From NCBI GenBank assembly GCA_036346255.1, contig CM070617.1, positions 23,611,080 through 23,675,079 of the forward strand: 64,000 nt of DNA, written 5' to 3'. The DNA comes from Ampelocalamus luodianensis. Lineage: Eukaryota; Streptophyta; Magnoliopsida; Poales; Poaceae. Made by a program: the position numbers and the translations under genes. Shown here one piece after another: positions 46,579-59,391 of this stretch. Within the stretch, counting starts at the first letter, position 1, and the number at the start of each line of letters is the position of its first letter. The notes under the pieces were generated by a model. That model had not been told where the DNA came from. It saw nothing but the letters and a program-made list of their open reading frames with translations, and searched no databases.

Positions 46579-49500
46579 GATTTCTTTTAATAATACATTT
46601 TTAATAGAATTATAGAAATAAATGTCCGTTTAATAAAACTACAAAAACGGGATTCTGTCGCCATTTCAAATGGCGAAATGGCCCTATCGCCATTTGGATT
46701 GGCGACATGACCTCTATCGCCCACCGAACAGTATTAAATGCCTATGTCGACATTTAGAACGATGATTTGCCTAAATTTCAGGCAAATCGTCATTCCAAAT
46801 AGCGACAGAGACCCCACAGTTTCTTGTCGCCATTTGAAATGACGACATAATCTCCCCTATAAAAGGCCCAAAAATTCGGCCGAAACTCACTTTTAATCCA
46901 AAAAAAAAGGGAAAGAGGGGAGGGAAGGGAGAGCGGGAGAGCTAGCTGATACGGGGAGCCCGATCTTCACGACTTAGACTCTTGGATAATCATGAACATT
47001 AAGTTTAGCTTTAACCTAGCTGATACGGGGCGCCCATAATACCCTACACTCACAAGCAAAGCCGCAGTCGTATTCTTTCCAACAAAGTATAATCATGAAC
47101 ATTAAGTTTAGCTTTAACCTTGTGATAGTGTTTAAAATCTCGATGTGTAGGTATGTATGTCATTGAGTTGGGGCAATCCTCATCACTAGCAAAGCGTTGT
47201 CTGTCTGGTCGCCCACCTTGCAGGTAATTTTTTTGTAACTGAATGAATTAGATAGTTTTAGATGTGTAGTTATGTAGTGTAGTATGTTGTAATACATCCT
47301 TTTAGGTGTGTATAGTTTAGTTTTAGATATGTAGTTAATTGTATGAATCTTGTTTATGGTGCAATACGTAGATATGTCAGACACAGTCAAGTTCAAAAGT
47401 TACTACGGTCAAAGGACTATTCTGGAGGATCCCGAGGGGGTTGATTTGCATTACTTCCAATCGGTGACTTCCAGCCTAACAAGACCAGAGTAACGTACAT
47501 GGGGCGTTGTGATGTTGTTGTATTACACTTTCGAGTTGGACCATGCTCTGCACGATCTAAAATTGAGATATGTTGCCACCCGGGCACCATAGAGCACATA
47601 TTAGGAGTTAGTCCAACTGAAGGGAACGAACGAGGTTATGACAGTCATACCTAAGCATGGCGAGGGAGCGCGGGTGGGATTTGGTCCTTCTGTTCTAGGC
47701 ATATGTCAAAACTTCGCTTGCATGTGCGGCTGAATAAGGGGTAGTTGGTGGTGATGCCTAAGAAGTTGGGGGCTCCAGCCACATTGCGGAGCACACAGTG
47801 GTCGAAGGTCAGGGAATTGCTGATGTCGTCAATGAAGACAGGGTTGAAGAAGCTCCTTTGGTCCGGGATGCTAGTGGGATTGCAGACGAAGGTGAGGATA
47901 TCGAAACCCTAGTTGAAAGGATGGCGCTCGAAGACTGGGACTACGAGGTATTATTGAAAGATAAAGGTTCATATGACGAGGATGGTGGGGAAGAGCAGGT
48001 GGTTCCATCCGAGTGGAACACACACCAATTTGAGAACCTCGTCATGGACGAAGGATCCTGTGTACCGTGGGAATTCCACCAGAACGAGGTGAGGCAAGGA
48101 GTCATGTACAAATGCAAGGAGGCGGTGCAGGAAGCAGTGAAATTCTGGGCTTTGTCACTGTAGTGGACATTCACGGTAGTGAAGTCGAACCCCAGGTGCT
48201 ATGACGTGAAGTGCGAGATAGCAGGATGCCCTTGGCGAGTGCATGCATTCCAGCCTAAGTGGGACACTTATTAGAAATGCTCTACAATAATCCCTCACAT
48301 GTGTCGTCTCTGAATCAATACAACCCCATAAGAACCTATCATCAGGTTTCATTGCGAATGTCATGTACGGCGAGATCGTGGATAAGCTGGATTTCGAGCC
48401 ACAATCCATCATTCGGGCAATAGAGTCAAGGTTCCGGTACACAATTAGTTATGCGAAGGCATGGAGGGCAAAACAGAAGGCATTGGAAGCAAGGTTCGGT
48501 ACGTTCGAGGACTCGTATCGTAACCTGTCCGGTCAACTCCGAGTCATACAGGACAGGAATCCCGGTACTCATGTTGACATTTAAGATTCCACGCTTCCGT
48601 GGTTCGCTGGTAAGAGGGTACTGAAGCGAGCATTCTTCGCTTTTGGTGCATGCATCAATGCATGCATCAATCCATTCCAGCATTGCCGTCCAATCTTGTG
48701 CGTGGATGACACGTTTCTGACTAGGAAATACAAAATGGCAGATACTTACTGCAATTACGACGGATGGGAACAATCGAGTTCTTCCTGTGGCATTTGCATT
48801 CGTCGAAAGCGAGAACACAGACAGTTGGTTGTGGTTTCTGAGGAACGTGAAGATTTTTGTTGTTCAGGGCCACCCTAACGTATGCGTCATACATGACCGA
48901 CATGTTGGCCTGTTGAGTGCAATAACTCAGCTACAACAAGGGGAACACGAGCCACTTCCATGGGTGAATCTGCAGAGTAGGTGGTGTATGAGGCACATGG
49001 GTGCAAATTTTTACATGCAGTTTCACAGCAAGGACTTGATGAAGCTTTTCAAGCGGTTGTGTGACCAGAACCAGTAGAGAAAGTTCGATGCACTTTGGAA
49101 AACTCTGGATGAGTAGACGAGGTGGACACACAGAAGGGAGGCAACGAAGAAGCCCGCTACAAGCGTTGAAAATCTCCCCGAGTCATTGCCCTAGTTACCC
49201 ACAGATGATCCCGATATGACGAGGAAGACTGGCAAGTAGGTGAAATGCTTCTCGAACTGGATTGAGCACAAGCCTAAGGTGAAGTGGTCATTGCTACATG
49301 ACAAGTATGGTGTTCGGTATAGTGTCATGACAACGAATCTAGCTGAGTTGTACAATTGGGTCATGCGCGGCGCGAGGTGCCTCCCTTTGGTTGGTATTGT
49401 GGAGGCAGTTTTGCGTGGTACCACAAAATACTTTGTTGACCGAAGCAACATCGCATCTCTCTTCATGACAAATAACAGAGTATTGTACTCCGTCATGATC

Positions 49501-50698
49501 ACCAAGTATATGGAGAAGAGCGAGAAGGGTGAGATGCATAGGGCATTCAAGATGGGCACAAGGGAGCTTCGTTTCGAGGTACTTTGCAGGGAGAAAGAAC
49601 ACCGCGGGATGAATCGTAAGAGGATTATCCATGAGTGCACGCTTGGCTGCGCTCGTTGCATATGCACTTGCAACAAGCCACTTCTTCCGCATAGGCCATG
49701 CTCACATGTGATGGCCGCATGTTCGACGTTGGCACAACATGCTGGCCAATACATTTCTGAATATTTCACCAAGGAAGAGGTGATGCTAATCTAGAGTGCA
49801 GAGCTGTATAGTTACAATGTAGCTGGCCATTTCACCAGTCATCCTACCTGGGAGCAGCATATATGTGCTGCCGACATTGATAGGCTGAAAGGAACTGTTG
49901 GCCGGCGGCAGAGACGGTGCATTAGGAACGACATGGACGAATCAAAAGTCAAAATGTCATACGAAGAGTGCTCTATTTGCAGGGAGTCCGGGCATACCTT
50001 CAAGTATTGCCATTCGAGAAATGAATCGTATGAAGGAGATGTCGGCAGTCCGGACGGTGCCGCGGGGACCTCAGCCGACTACTCCACTTGAGGCGGACAC
50101 CGTTGAGGTCGACATGGCGGACGTAGAGGTGGTGGCCACAGGGATGGTTTACCTTATTGAAATAATCATTGTGATTTGTTGAACAACTATGTGATGACGT
50201 ATGTCATATTTAGTTATGTTGTCCGGTGTATTGAACTACTGATGTCATGTCATGCGTTGAATAATTCGGTGCAACCTATGTACTACTGCTGATTACAAAT
50301 TTTGTTTGCAGTATGCTTAATATTGTTTCTTGTTTCTTGTTACTTTCTGTTTATGTTTCTTATTATGAACAATGTAAACACTTAATTTTTTTTTTCTATT
50401 TACTGCTAATTTTAATTTTTTGTGCAAATTATTTTTGAAGTCCAGGTGTTGTCGCCGTTTGGTTTGGTGACAGGAACGTGTCGCCAATTCAAATGGGGAC
50501 TTACGTCTTTATCGTCATTCCAAATGACTACATAGATATTTAATATTGTTTGGTTGGTGATAGGATCGATAGGGATCATGTTGCCAATTCAAATGACGAC
50601 AGTGCCATTTGAAACAGCGACAAAAGCCCATTTTTGTAATTTTATTAAACATGCATTTATTTTTGTAATTCTATTAAAAAATGTATATAAAAAAATTC
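46579..50698 (+). mobile_element. Mutator-like element (MULE), 4.1 kb
   Basis: Inverted ends of at least 150 bp run from GATTTCTTTTAATAATACAT at the left; the right end in reverse complement starts GAATTTTTTTATATACAT. A perfect 10-bp direct repeat ATATTTTCCG flanks it (46569-46578 and 50699-50708), fitting Mutator-type target duplication. The sub-terminal zones carry repeated short palindromes such as TCGCCATTTCAAATGGCGA, on both sides. The interior encodes a MuDR-type transposase relic on the plus strand. Confidence 0.92.
47374..50095 (+). pseudogene. MuDR-type transposase, multiple stops and frameshifts
   Basis: The likely start is ATG 47374-47376 (MSDTVKFKSYYGQ). Recognisable parts in order: an N-terminal region with VDL.YFQSVTS; the MuDR DNA-binding segment (EAVQEAVKFWALSL, then VVKSNPRCYDVKCEIAGCPW, 48110-48240); the MULE catalytic domain with VDDTFLTRKYK (48702-48735), FVESENTDSWLWFL and VIHDRHVGLLSAI; a SWIM finger CICTCNKPLLPHRPCSHV (49655-49715); and a CCHC knuckle CSICRESGHTFKYC (49972-50015). 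Stops interrupt it repeatedly (for example 47490, 48161, 48271, 48582, 49076). A Gly/Arg-rich tail follows. Active protein is not possible from this copy. Confidence 0.88.
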
Positions 50699-50708
50699 AT
50701 ATTTTCCG

Positions 50709-52274
50709 TCGTGTTGCAGCTTTCCTGATGCCAAATGACAATTCTCCTTGTTTTGTGCTCTAGATTGGTGCCCTTGAACTATTCTTTTATTTTACCCCTG
50801 TGCTAGATAACCAAAGTTTTCCCACAAAATAAACAACGGGGGCTATTAAATTTATTTGAGAAATTCATATTTTGTTATATTGTGTGGGCCTACCTTGTCG
50901 ATTGAACCTTTTACATCGCCTGTTCTTATCTCAAATCACGTGATCAATTGAAACTTCAGGATAGAAACTTAAAAACTGCTTGAGCACATAGAAAGATGCT
51001 AATCAAATCTGTGGAACCATAGCAATCAGTTTTTTGTTTATTTATTTGTCACATCTCAATGTGTCTTCCAATACGTATCAGGAGACCTCCAGTGAATTAA
51101 GGCAGGCATTGGTGGGAACAGAAAGTTGCTGCTTCCATTGTTTTCACACTTTGTATTTTTTCCCCTTTTTGATTTGATTTTGTTGCCTAACCAATTCATT
51201 CTTGTTTTCTGATGATTCATAGCTTTAAAAGATGAGCAATCTATACCTATAAGCAATTAATATTTCTGCTGTGCACTATAGTGTGGATACCTTTTTTTTG
51301 TTTGTCAGAGCAAGAAAGGAATTTTGCCTTTTTGGCCTTCATGTTTTAAGTGTCGACCACCAGTGCTGTGTATTCCCTAAACAAGGTCCCTGCTATTGTA
51401 TATGTTTTGTTCCTTGGTTAACACAGAGCCATGAGATTGGCATTCAGAACCCCTCAAAAAATAAAGATTATCATTCAGAAGAGCAAAGCTCAAGATGCAA
51501 ATTAATGAATAATATCAAGGTGCCAGAAAAGCTTTCTTTATACATAAGCTGGACTCTTTTGAGCTATGTAATGGTGCACTACGCATCTGCGCCCACTGTT
51601 ACTTGCATAAACGAGGTCTTGTCATAATGTATATTCAAGCTGTGGTCAGGCTGCATAATAATACTCACTGTCTTGCTTTTCTCTGATAATCTCTGTAATT
51701 ACTTTGTAAAGAACAAGGTCTTGCTTAGTTATTTACCTATGTTGCACCATAGGCATGCATTTGAAACACAACCTTTTGAGAGTGTTTCTTGTGTTGTGTT
51801 TAAGAAACAGAAAGCAGGTAGGATTTAACCAGGAACTGTTTTATGCATGTGGAGATAGCTGTACAACCAGGCATGGGACAAAATGCCAGCTTCACCCAAT
51901 AAATAATTGGCTGTCTTCGGTTAATTATGTTTCATTGTCTCTGACTTGTGATCTTTGTTTCTATCACCTCTGTTTTTGGCTACTAACTTACAACACATGC
52001 ATCTGTAATAAGGATACTGATCAGAGAAAAGATTACCTCGATTTAGTTTGTTGGTGGGATTCTATCTGCACTCTTGTACTCTACAACCATGTCAAATGCT
52101 AAAATATTATTTGCTATTACATATCGGAACCGTTTGCTCTTAGACAGAGGTTACTTACATATCTGAAACTTTTTGAAGGGCATAACATTTTATCAAACAT
52201 CATGTCTGCAGGAAGCTCAAGATCAAAAGTGTACAGAACTATCGGGGGTATTGAAGTTTTGTACATTTATACTG
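50709..52274. other. Intergenic, no gene recognised
   Basis: AT-rich sequence between the MULE and the kinase-regulator gene. The right end should contain the 3' UTR of that minus-strand gene. No domain or repeat was identified. Confidence 0.4.
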
Positions 52275-53357
52275 TCATCGTCGGCAAATCTCAATAACAT
52301 CTTCTGCGTCATCAGATTCTGCAGCTATCTTTGACGCTGATGATGACATGAATCGGAAACCTGCATCGCTTGCACTCTTCCTCACCGAGGCCAGTTGCTG
52401 CGACTTCTTGCAATATGCTATTGCGCCCTGGATTGGATTGTCCATCTCTGAGCTCGCACTGCTGCTCCTCCTCAGCACTGGCTCCACACCAGAGTCATTT
52501 GAGCTTGGGATGGAGGATGAATTTGACGAAGAGCATGATGATGAGGCAGAGGATGTCTTATTTGATGATGAGTATCGGATAATGACGCTGGAGAAGGACC
52601 TCCTATGGCCGCACTCATCTTCTTTAAGCTTCCCTCCGAGTGTGGTACTGTCGCTGACGGGTGAGGCTATGTACCTGTTGCTTCTGATCTGGCCAAATGG
52701 GTTCTTCCTCCAAGTCTTGAACTGGGCATTGGAGAACTCATTTGCAGTAGGTGCACCACTCTTGCCATCTGGATTCCCTGCTTTAGTGGCAAATATTGTC
52801 TTGAGGTAAGCTTTTGATGCCTTGAGCTTGAGGCCAAGGTTGAGATGCCTGATGAACTTGAGCTTCTTGGACCATGGCTTCTTCTCATAGGCCGCCTCCG
52901 CCTCAGCACCAGCGATACTGGTGGATGTGCATTCGTGGAAATAATGCTCCACATTGAGCTCACCACTGACATAACATGAATTTGCTGGTGATACATTGCA
53001 TGACTGGTACGGCGTTGCTGGGGCAGTGCTCGCAGAGAGGAGGCCCTTGTCAGCCGCACTCTTGAGGAGCTTTTCAACCATCTGGATGCGTGGTGGAAGG
53101 TGGAGTGGTAGCAGCTTGCCCTTGTAGAAGAGCTCATCTGCCGGGGCTGCCATGGGCTCCCATGGGTCAAGCGGAGCCGACATGTGGAACTCAAACTCCC
53201 TCGAGTGTTGTGGGGAGGCTGCCATGGCTGTGGTGTAGCAGAGCAAGCTTGCTGTGGTGGTGACCGCCTCTGCTGCTGCAGGTGAGCTCAAGTCCATGTC
53301 TATGTAGTCGTCTTCTTGGAGTGGTTGGTCCTGGCTTTGAGAGCCATGTCTTGCCAT
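52275..53357 (-). CDS. Membrane-associated kinase regulator (MAKR-like), single exon
   Basis: 360 codons on the minus strand, intact. MAKR/BKI1-type proteins associate with the plasma membrane through basic stretches and modulate receptor-like kinases in brassinosteroid and related signalling. Visible marks are the N-terminal DDYIDMDLSS, the EFEFHMS box (about residues 53-59), ADELFYKGKLLPLHLPPR, a basic KKPWSKKLKFIRHL segment suited to membrane binding, a Ser-rich tract (SSASSSCSSSNSSS), and a C-terminal NPIQGAIAYCKKSQQ motif that resembles the kinase-interacting end. Closest in style to MAKR3/4-type members. The start at 53355-53357 is preceded by a leader with a GGTTT repeat (53397-53417). 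Partner kinase unknown. Confidence 0.88.
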   Translation of the reverse strand: MARHGSQSQDQPLQEDDYIDMDLSSPAAAEAVTTTASLLCYTTAMAASPQHSREFEFHMSAPLDPWEPMAAPADELFYKGKLLPLHLPPRIQMVEKLLKSAADKGLLSASTAPATPYQSCNVSPANSCYVSGELNVEHYFHECTSTSIAGAEAEAAYEKKPWSKKLKFIRHLNLGLKLKASKAYLKTIFATKAGNPDGKSGAPTANEFSNAQFKTWRKNPFGQIRSNRYIASPVSDSTTLGGKLKEDECGHRRSFSSVIIRYSSSNKTSSASSSCSSSNSSSIPSSNDSGVEPVLRRSSSASSEMDNPIQGAIAYCKKSQQLASVRKSASDAGFRFMSSSASKIAAESDDAEDVIEICRR

Positions 53358-53526
53358 TGTTGTTGCCTTGCTTGTGTGTTGGGTGAGTTGTGTTTTTGGT
53401 TTGGTTTGGTTTGGTTTTGGCAGTAATGGTGGTTGTGTTTTAGGAAGGAAGTGGGAGGAGTTTGGGCATGCTTTAAAGCAGAATGCCTGTAGCTGAAGAG
53501 GTTTATAAATTTGCTTATACTACTTA

Positions 53527-54033
53527 GAGCATCTCTAATAGTGCCGTCTCTAATTTTACTATATCAACTCCACATCACCGAAAGACAAATTTAAAGACAA
53601 CACCTCCAATAAGCTATCTCTAGCAAGTTGTCTCTAACATTCCTGCCAAATTTATAATATTCTCACTCCTTCATCCATCTTTCACATACACTGGTTGCTT
53701 TGTCCTGGTTCGTGTGTAGAGATGGTTGTTTGAGGAAGGGACGGTTTGGCATCTCTAATAGTGCCGTCTCTAATTTTGCTATATCAACTCCACATCACCG
53801 AAAGACAAATTTAGAGACAACACCTCTAATAAGTTGTCTCTAGCATTCATGCCAAACCTATAATATTCCCACTCCTTCATCCATCTCTCACATACACTAG
53901 TTGCTTTGTCCTGGTTTGTGTGTAGAGATGATTGTTTGAGGAAGAGACGGCTTTCCTTCTCTCTCTCTCACCTAGGATTTTGCTGACATAGAAGGGTTAA
54001 CCGACGGCTGATATAGCACTATTGGAGATGCCC
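53527..54033. mobile_element. Tourist/PIF-like MITE with internal tandem duplication
   Basis: Ends GAGCATCTCTAATAGTGC and, in reverse complement, GGGCATCTCCAATAGTGC, with TTA on both sides (53524-53526 and 54034-54036). The first about 220 bp, including the left terminal repeat, are repeated in direct order from about 53749. The second copy differs by scattered substitutions and a short deletion. Non-coding. It lies about 170 bp upstream of the MAKR start codon. Confidence 0.8.
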
Positions 54034-54036
54034 TTA

Positions 54037-55671
54037 CGAGGGACCTACCTTTGCCCCTATGATCTGCCTTTTGTTTGCGTCCTAATCCTCTTTCTGTCGC
54101 GGCTCTATGTAATGCAGTACTGTTGTGCATAGTTACTGTCATTCTCTATTATTGCTCTGTTTGTGGCTGCAGTGCATTAGGTGATTAGGTTATTTTAATT
54201 GTTCCTTCCTTTGCATGCTTCTCTTTCCATTACTTAAGCTATTTGTTTTGTTTGAATGTCTAGGGTTACGAGGTAGCCATTAAGAGCTAGGCCAAGGAGG
54301 TGCGCCCTTTTACCAATAAATGATTAAGAACTGCCTGGCGCCTGCTGATATGCAAGGCCCCAAACCGCTTGGTCCGCATGCTCACTGGACGGTTGCAATA
54401 GGAAGCTTCATATTCTTTCAAGCAAGAAAGTGTAGAAAGTTGTTTCCAGATGGTTGGATTGTTTGATGGTAGCTCAGATTCAAAGGCCGCGTTCTATGTT
54501 GAGGACGGGAGTACGCAGGAGGGTTAATGTAAATCATCGTGCCAAACAACCCGACTTCGGGAAGACCTTGGAAGTATATGAAGTTTTCTGTAGAGTGAAT
54601 TATGCTTCCAAGGTAAACATATCGTTGATGCTCGACCTATTCATGTTCAAGGTTGTGATTTAAATTTGAAAGGAAGGGCGCATGCCATCAAAACATGGAG
54701 CAATGTTCTATTTGTTTATTTCATCTTGATGTCAACCTATGGAAGTGTGAGGGTGACATCAGTGGCAAGAGCTGAGGCCCCTTGTTTAAGTTGCCTGTCC
54801 AAACTGGGCGTGCGTAGCTAGATGTTGTTTTTGTGTCTTTTTCTTCGTCTCTCCTACGCTTCTGCTCTTCTAGCAGCAGCCGTTCCCTGCCTGGGATCCA
54901 CTGTCAGCTTTACCTCTTTGGTGTAATTATTGATAACTGAGCGTGCGGTTCTGGGCGTGCATTAGCTCTCATCGAGGTCTTCGTGCATTAATAATATCTA
55001 TCTTAACTAGTTCTACTTGTCCTAAGGTGGACATAATTTAGGTTTCTGGCATGACCTATATGTTTATCTCAATTCTGATCATGCAGATCTTTCTTCAATA
55101 TCAAGGGTGAATTGCCTCTGAAGAAACCCTGAGGTAAAAGAACCTGGGCAGCCCGCGAATTTCGGCAAACAAGAGGTATTTGTTCCTTGGTAAAAATTAT
55201 ACCTCTCTATATACAAATTCGTCAAGTTGTCATTTGCTACACGTTAAAGCCCTTGACTTTATGATATTCTTCTGAACCCTTCTTTATATCTGCTAGTACC
55301 CCTAGCACCAGCTAGAGCACTAAGCAACGTTCCACAATTTGCTTAAAGATATCATAAAAATACCATCAGCCCCCAGACCTAACACCCATTGACAAAATGT
55401 AGACCTGTAATCTTTTGCAGGTGAAAGTGCTGATTAGAAAGGATGTCAACTAGGTTAGGTGCTGATCAAGTGCCTAACACCCTACTAAATACCATATATT
55501 GATATAATATCAAAATATCGCCGTACGAAGTTTACAATTCCGAACAGTTAATACCCTGAATTGCAGGTCTAAAGGTATATGGATATTTTTGCAGTACTGT
55601 TACGTGCTTGCTGGTGGTTGGAACTTGAAAAAGATTCGTGCTTTGCCCACTACACATTCTTAGGCTATGTG
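54037..55671. other. Intergenic, no gene recognised
   Basis: No conserved coding sequence or repeat ends found. Short open stretches lack recognisable domains. Confidence 0.4.
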
Positions 55672-55683
55672 CAATGTAAGGGG

Positions 55684-55801
55684 ATGTTTTGGCTGTAACT
55701 GCTGGTTGTTTCTTTTCTGTTTCCTGGTTTGTTAAGTGAACTTCTTTAATCTGGTTTTTATTAATAGAATTATGGGAGACCTTTTTATCAAAAAAAAAAA
55801 A
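55684..55801 (+). mobile_element. Short polyA retroposon, 118 bp (5'-truncated LINE or SINE)
   Basis: Ends with a run of 12 A and is flanked by a perfect 12-bp direct repeat CAATGTAAGGGG (55672-55683 and 55802-55813), the mark of target-primed reverse transcription. The body ends GGGAGACCTTTTTATC before the A run, like some plant LINE 3' UTRs. No coding sequence. Confidence 0.88.
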
Positions 55802-56004
55802 CAATGTAAGGGGTGTTAGTTTCTCTACATCATTGTCATGTCATACAGGTGCTAGACCTTCCTTTTCTCTCAGTGTTTAGCACATCTTCTTCTCTCCCCG
55901 TGGGACCCACCAAAAAATAACAAAAATCCCAAACCAATTCCTCTCTCCCACTGCATTGCTCTCTGCCTCTCTCCCGCACGCAGCAACAATGCCGTCGTCG
56001 ATTC

Positions 56005-56120
56005 TGTTATGAATAATGTGTTTATCTATTCAAGAGATCCAATGGGTAATATATATAAAGAGTACAAAGGGGTTGCCATATACAGATAAGGAAACCATAT
56101 ACAAGAGTTCTATTCTAACA
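56005..56120 (-). repeat. 3' LTR of copia-2 (116 bp)
   Basis: TG...CA-bounded, next to the purine tract that follows the last copia-2 codons. Confidence 0.8.
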
Positions 56121-56137
56121 ACCCCTCCCCCTCAAAC

Positions 56138-58834
56138 TCATGGTGGATCACACACACTGAGTTTGGAGAGAAAATACAAATGTTGTGTCCTAGTCTGTGG
56201 CTTCGTGAAAAAGTCAACAACCTGTAACTCTGATGGCACAAAATGTAAAGCAAATACTCTCTCCTGCACCTGTGAGCGAGTGTATGAAGCATTCACACCA
56301 ATGTGCTTGGTGAGCTCATGCTTCACTGGGTCCTGTGCAATCCGATAGTACTGTCATTGTCGGACAAAAGAGTCGTGGGTCCCATCACAGGTACTCCAAA
56401 ATCGCAAGTAACCTCTGCATCCTCTGCGCCATAGCTCTCAACTCACCTCTGCACTCGAGCGGAAGCTGCATGCGCTTCTTAGTCTTCCGGCAATCGGGAG
56501 GAGCCAAGAAAAACACTGATGCGTAAAGAGAACGACGATCAGAAGGATCACTAGCCCAGGTCGCATCGGAATACGCCTGAAGCTGTACTGAGGTGGAATT
56601 AGGGAAAAACAAACGACGAGAGATGGTCCCGCGCAAGTAGCGAAGAACACGAAGAAGGTGGCTGTAGTGAAGATGGGTAGGACGAGCCATGAACTGACTC
56701 AAGATATGAACAACATAAGCAATATCAGGACGAGTGCTCACAAGATACACCAAACTCCCAACAAGATGACGATATCGAGTAGGATCCTCAAGAGAATCGC
56801 CATCAGTGGCACAAAGCTGGAGGGATAACTCCATGGGAGTCTCAGCGGTGCGAGTGTCAGTCAGACCAGACCGGTCAAGAAGATCCTAGACATACTTCTG
56901 CTGGGAGAGGTAGTAGCCCTCAGGCATGAAAGAGACCTCAATCCCAAGGAAGTATGTAAGAGAACCAAGATCAGTCATAAAAAACTGGTCACTGAGGTGC
57001 TTCTTCACATATGTGATGAAGGAGGAATCATCACCAGTGATGAGCATGTCATCAACATACAGAAGAAGTAGTGTCCTACCCTGAGATGAGACATGGACAA
57101 AAAGAGCAGGATCGTGGGAACTGACAGTGAAACCGACAGTAGTAATCACTGAGGTAAAACGCGCAAACCAGGCACGAGGAGTCTGTTTGAGGCCATAAAG
57201 AGCACGACGAAGACGACAGACATGCCCATCAGGAACAGAATACCCAGGTGGTGGCTGCATGTAGACCATCTCATGCAAAACACCATTAAGAAAGGCATTC
57301 GTAACATCGAGCTGAGAGATAAACCACCGGCGAACAGAAGCAACCGCAACAAGAGTGCGAACAGTGGTCATATGGGCAACAAGGGTAAAAGTCTCGTCGT
57401 AGTCACGACCGTACTCCTACTGAAAGCCGCGAGCCACAAGATGAGCCTTGTAGCGCTCGATAGTACCATCAGATCGAGTCTTAATCTTGTACACCCACTT
57501 GCACATGATCGGACGAGCATGCACAGGGGTCGGTATAATATCCCAAGTCCCCGTACGTCGAAGAGCATCAAGCTCCTCTGCCATAGCGAGCTGCCACTCA
57601 GAATGAGGAGCAGCTTCACGATAAGAACTAGACTCAGTGACAGAGAGAGCATGAGCTATCAGAGCAAATTCAAGACGATCAGGAGGTCGAAGGGATGTCC
57701 GGTCACAAAGGACGTAACGAGGAGCATCATCAGGAGGATCAGATGTGGGTGTCGGCAAGATACCAGGAGAGGAGACTGGTGAAGGACAAGGACGCCTGGA
57801 GTAGTAAATACCAGAGAAGCGAGACGGTGGTGGTGCAGGAACAAGAGGTGGTGCTGCAGGAGGTAGCATCGGAGGCGGAGGTACAGAAGGAACCACTGGG
57901 GACAGACTAGGTGAAGACCATGATAGTGGAGAAATGGGTGAAAAGTCAGAAATAGACAACCACGAAATCGACTCAACGGTGGAAACAGGAGGGGCCGAAT
58001 CTCGATAGAAGAAAGGTCGAGATTCGTCAAAGACAATGTCTCGTGAAACCCTGATCCGTCGAGCAGAAGGATCCTAGCAGCGATAACCCTTATGCTCAGA
58101 ACTATAACCAAGAAACACACATTCAACTGACTGGGCCGACAGTTTAGTGCGCCAGGTCAGCAGAACAAAGCAGTACAACCAAAAACACGAAGGTGAGTGT
58201 CTTTGGGGCTCGAGTAGAGGCGCTCTATAGGATGACACCCTTAAGAGCGATGGAAGGTCGCATATTGATGAGATATGCGTGAGAAACGACCTCGACCTAG
58301 AACCGTGGTGGAACGTGAGAGGCAAGGAGAAGAGTGCGGGCAGTCTCAAGCAGATGACGATGTTTGCACTCAGCAACCCCATTCTGAGCATGGGCACCAG
58401 GACAAGAAGACTGGTAAAGAGTGCTCTGCTCAGAAAGAAACTGTCTAAAAGCGCTAGAACAGTACTCGACAGCAGAATCATAGCGAAAAAGTACGGATAG
58501 GAGAATCAAACTGAGTACGAACCATCGTTGCAAAGCTACGATAGATCGCAAGGAACTGACCACGATTAGACATAGGGAAAATCCATGTAAAACGAGAATA
58601 ATCATCAATGAAGATCACATAAAGTTTATGCCCGCCTTTAGAGATAATAGGCGTAAGTCCCCATACATCTGAATGAACTAAGTCAAAAGGACGAGAAGAC
58701 AAAGACTCACTATAATGATAAGGAAGCTGTAGCTGCTTGCCCAGCTTACAACCTTGACAAAATATGGTCGTGTCAACAGTAACACGTCCAAGAACACCCT
58801 TACGAACTAATGAAAAAAGACGGTACCCACACAA
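56138..58834 (-). pseudogene. copia-2 integrase, reverse transcriptase and RNase H
   Basis: Right to left: the zinc region ending CQGCKLGKQLQLPYH and integrase PFDLVHSDVWGL (about 58720), the NGVAECKHRHL segment near 58370 (ERKH is expected; Glu is kept but Arg is replaced by Cys), the Pro-rich linker (57660-57959), CKWVYKIKTRSDG, then reverse transcriptase with DVTNAFLNGVLHE and YVDDMLITG, and RNase H with AYSDATWASD. Frame breaks near 58075, 57417, 56886 and 56350 disable it. Confidence 0.85.
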
Positions 58835-58853
58835 GTGACCTAAACGATGATGC

Positions 58854-58984
58854 TGTTAGAGATGTATATGTATAATTTGTAATTCCCCATTGTTATAAGG
58901 GGTTCTTTGCATATTCACCGCATGTACCTGTGTATATATACTGGCCTATTGGCCTCATATTGAATACAAGCCCTATTCATAACA
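58854..58984 (+). repeat. 5' LTR of copia-3 (131 bp)
   Basis: Same as 62670-62800 apart from two or three substitutions by eye, followed at once by the Met-tRNA-type primer-binding site. Confidence 0.93.
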
Positions 58985-59391
58985 TGGTATCAGAGCAAAC
59001 CTAGGTTTTGCCGTCGCTCCGCTTGTCGCCGCCGCCGCCGACGACGTCGGGTCTGGAGTTCGTCGCCTTAACGTCTCGGCTTGAGTCGGCCGGCGCCGCT
59101 CGTCCCTCCCACGCGATGCGCAGCCGCCGCGCCGCGCTTCTCCTCCTAGCCGCCGCGCCGTCGGCATCCACCACCGTGACCGCGCACGCCGCGCGCCGCT
59201 TCTCCTTCCTAGCCGCGCGTCGGCATCCACTCCTTGCCGCCGCCGCCGGCATCCACCCCACCGTGCTCTTTGGCCCCCTTTGAAACCGCGCGGGTCGCCG
59301 CCGCGGATCTTCGTCTTTGGTTCGTCGTGGTCTTAAAGGTCCATCTCTCGGAGATGTGTCTTTAGATTGTCGGGCACAGTAAGTTAGGTAA

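Noticed and set aside
55532..55804. 90-codon minus-strand frame as a gene
   Set aside because: It reads through the A tail and body of a short retroposon.
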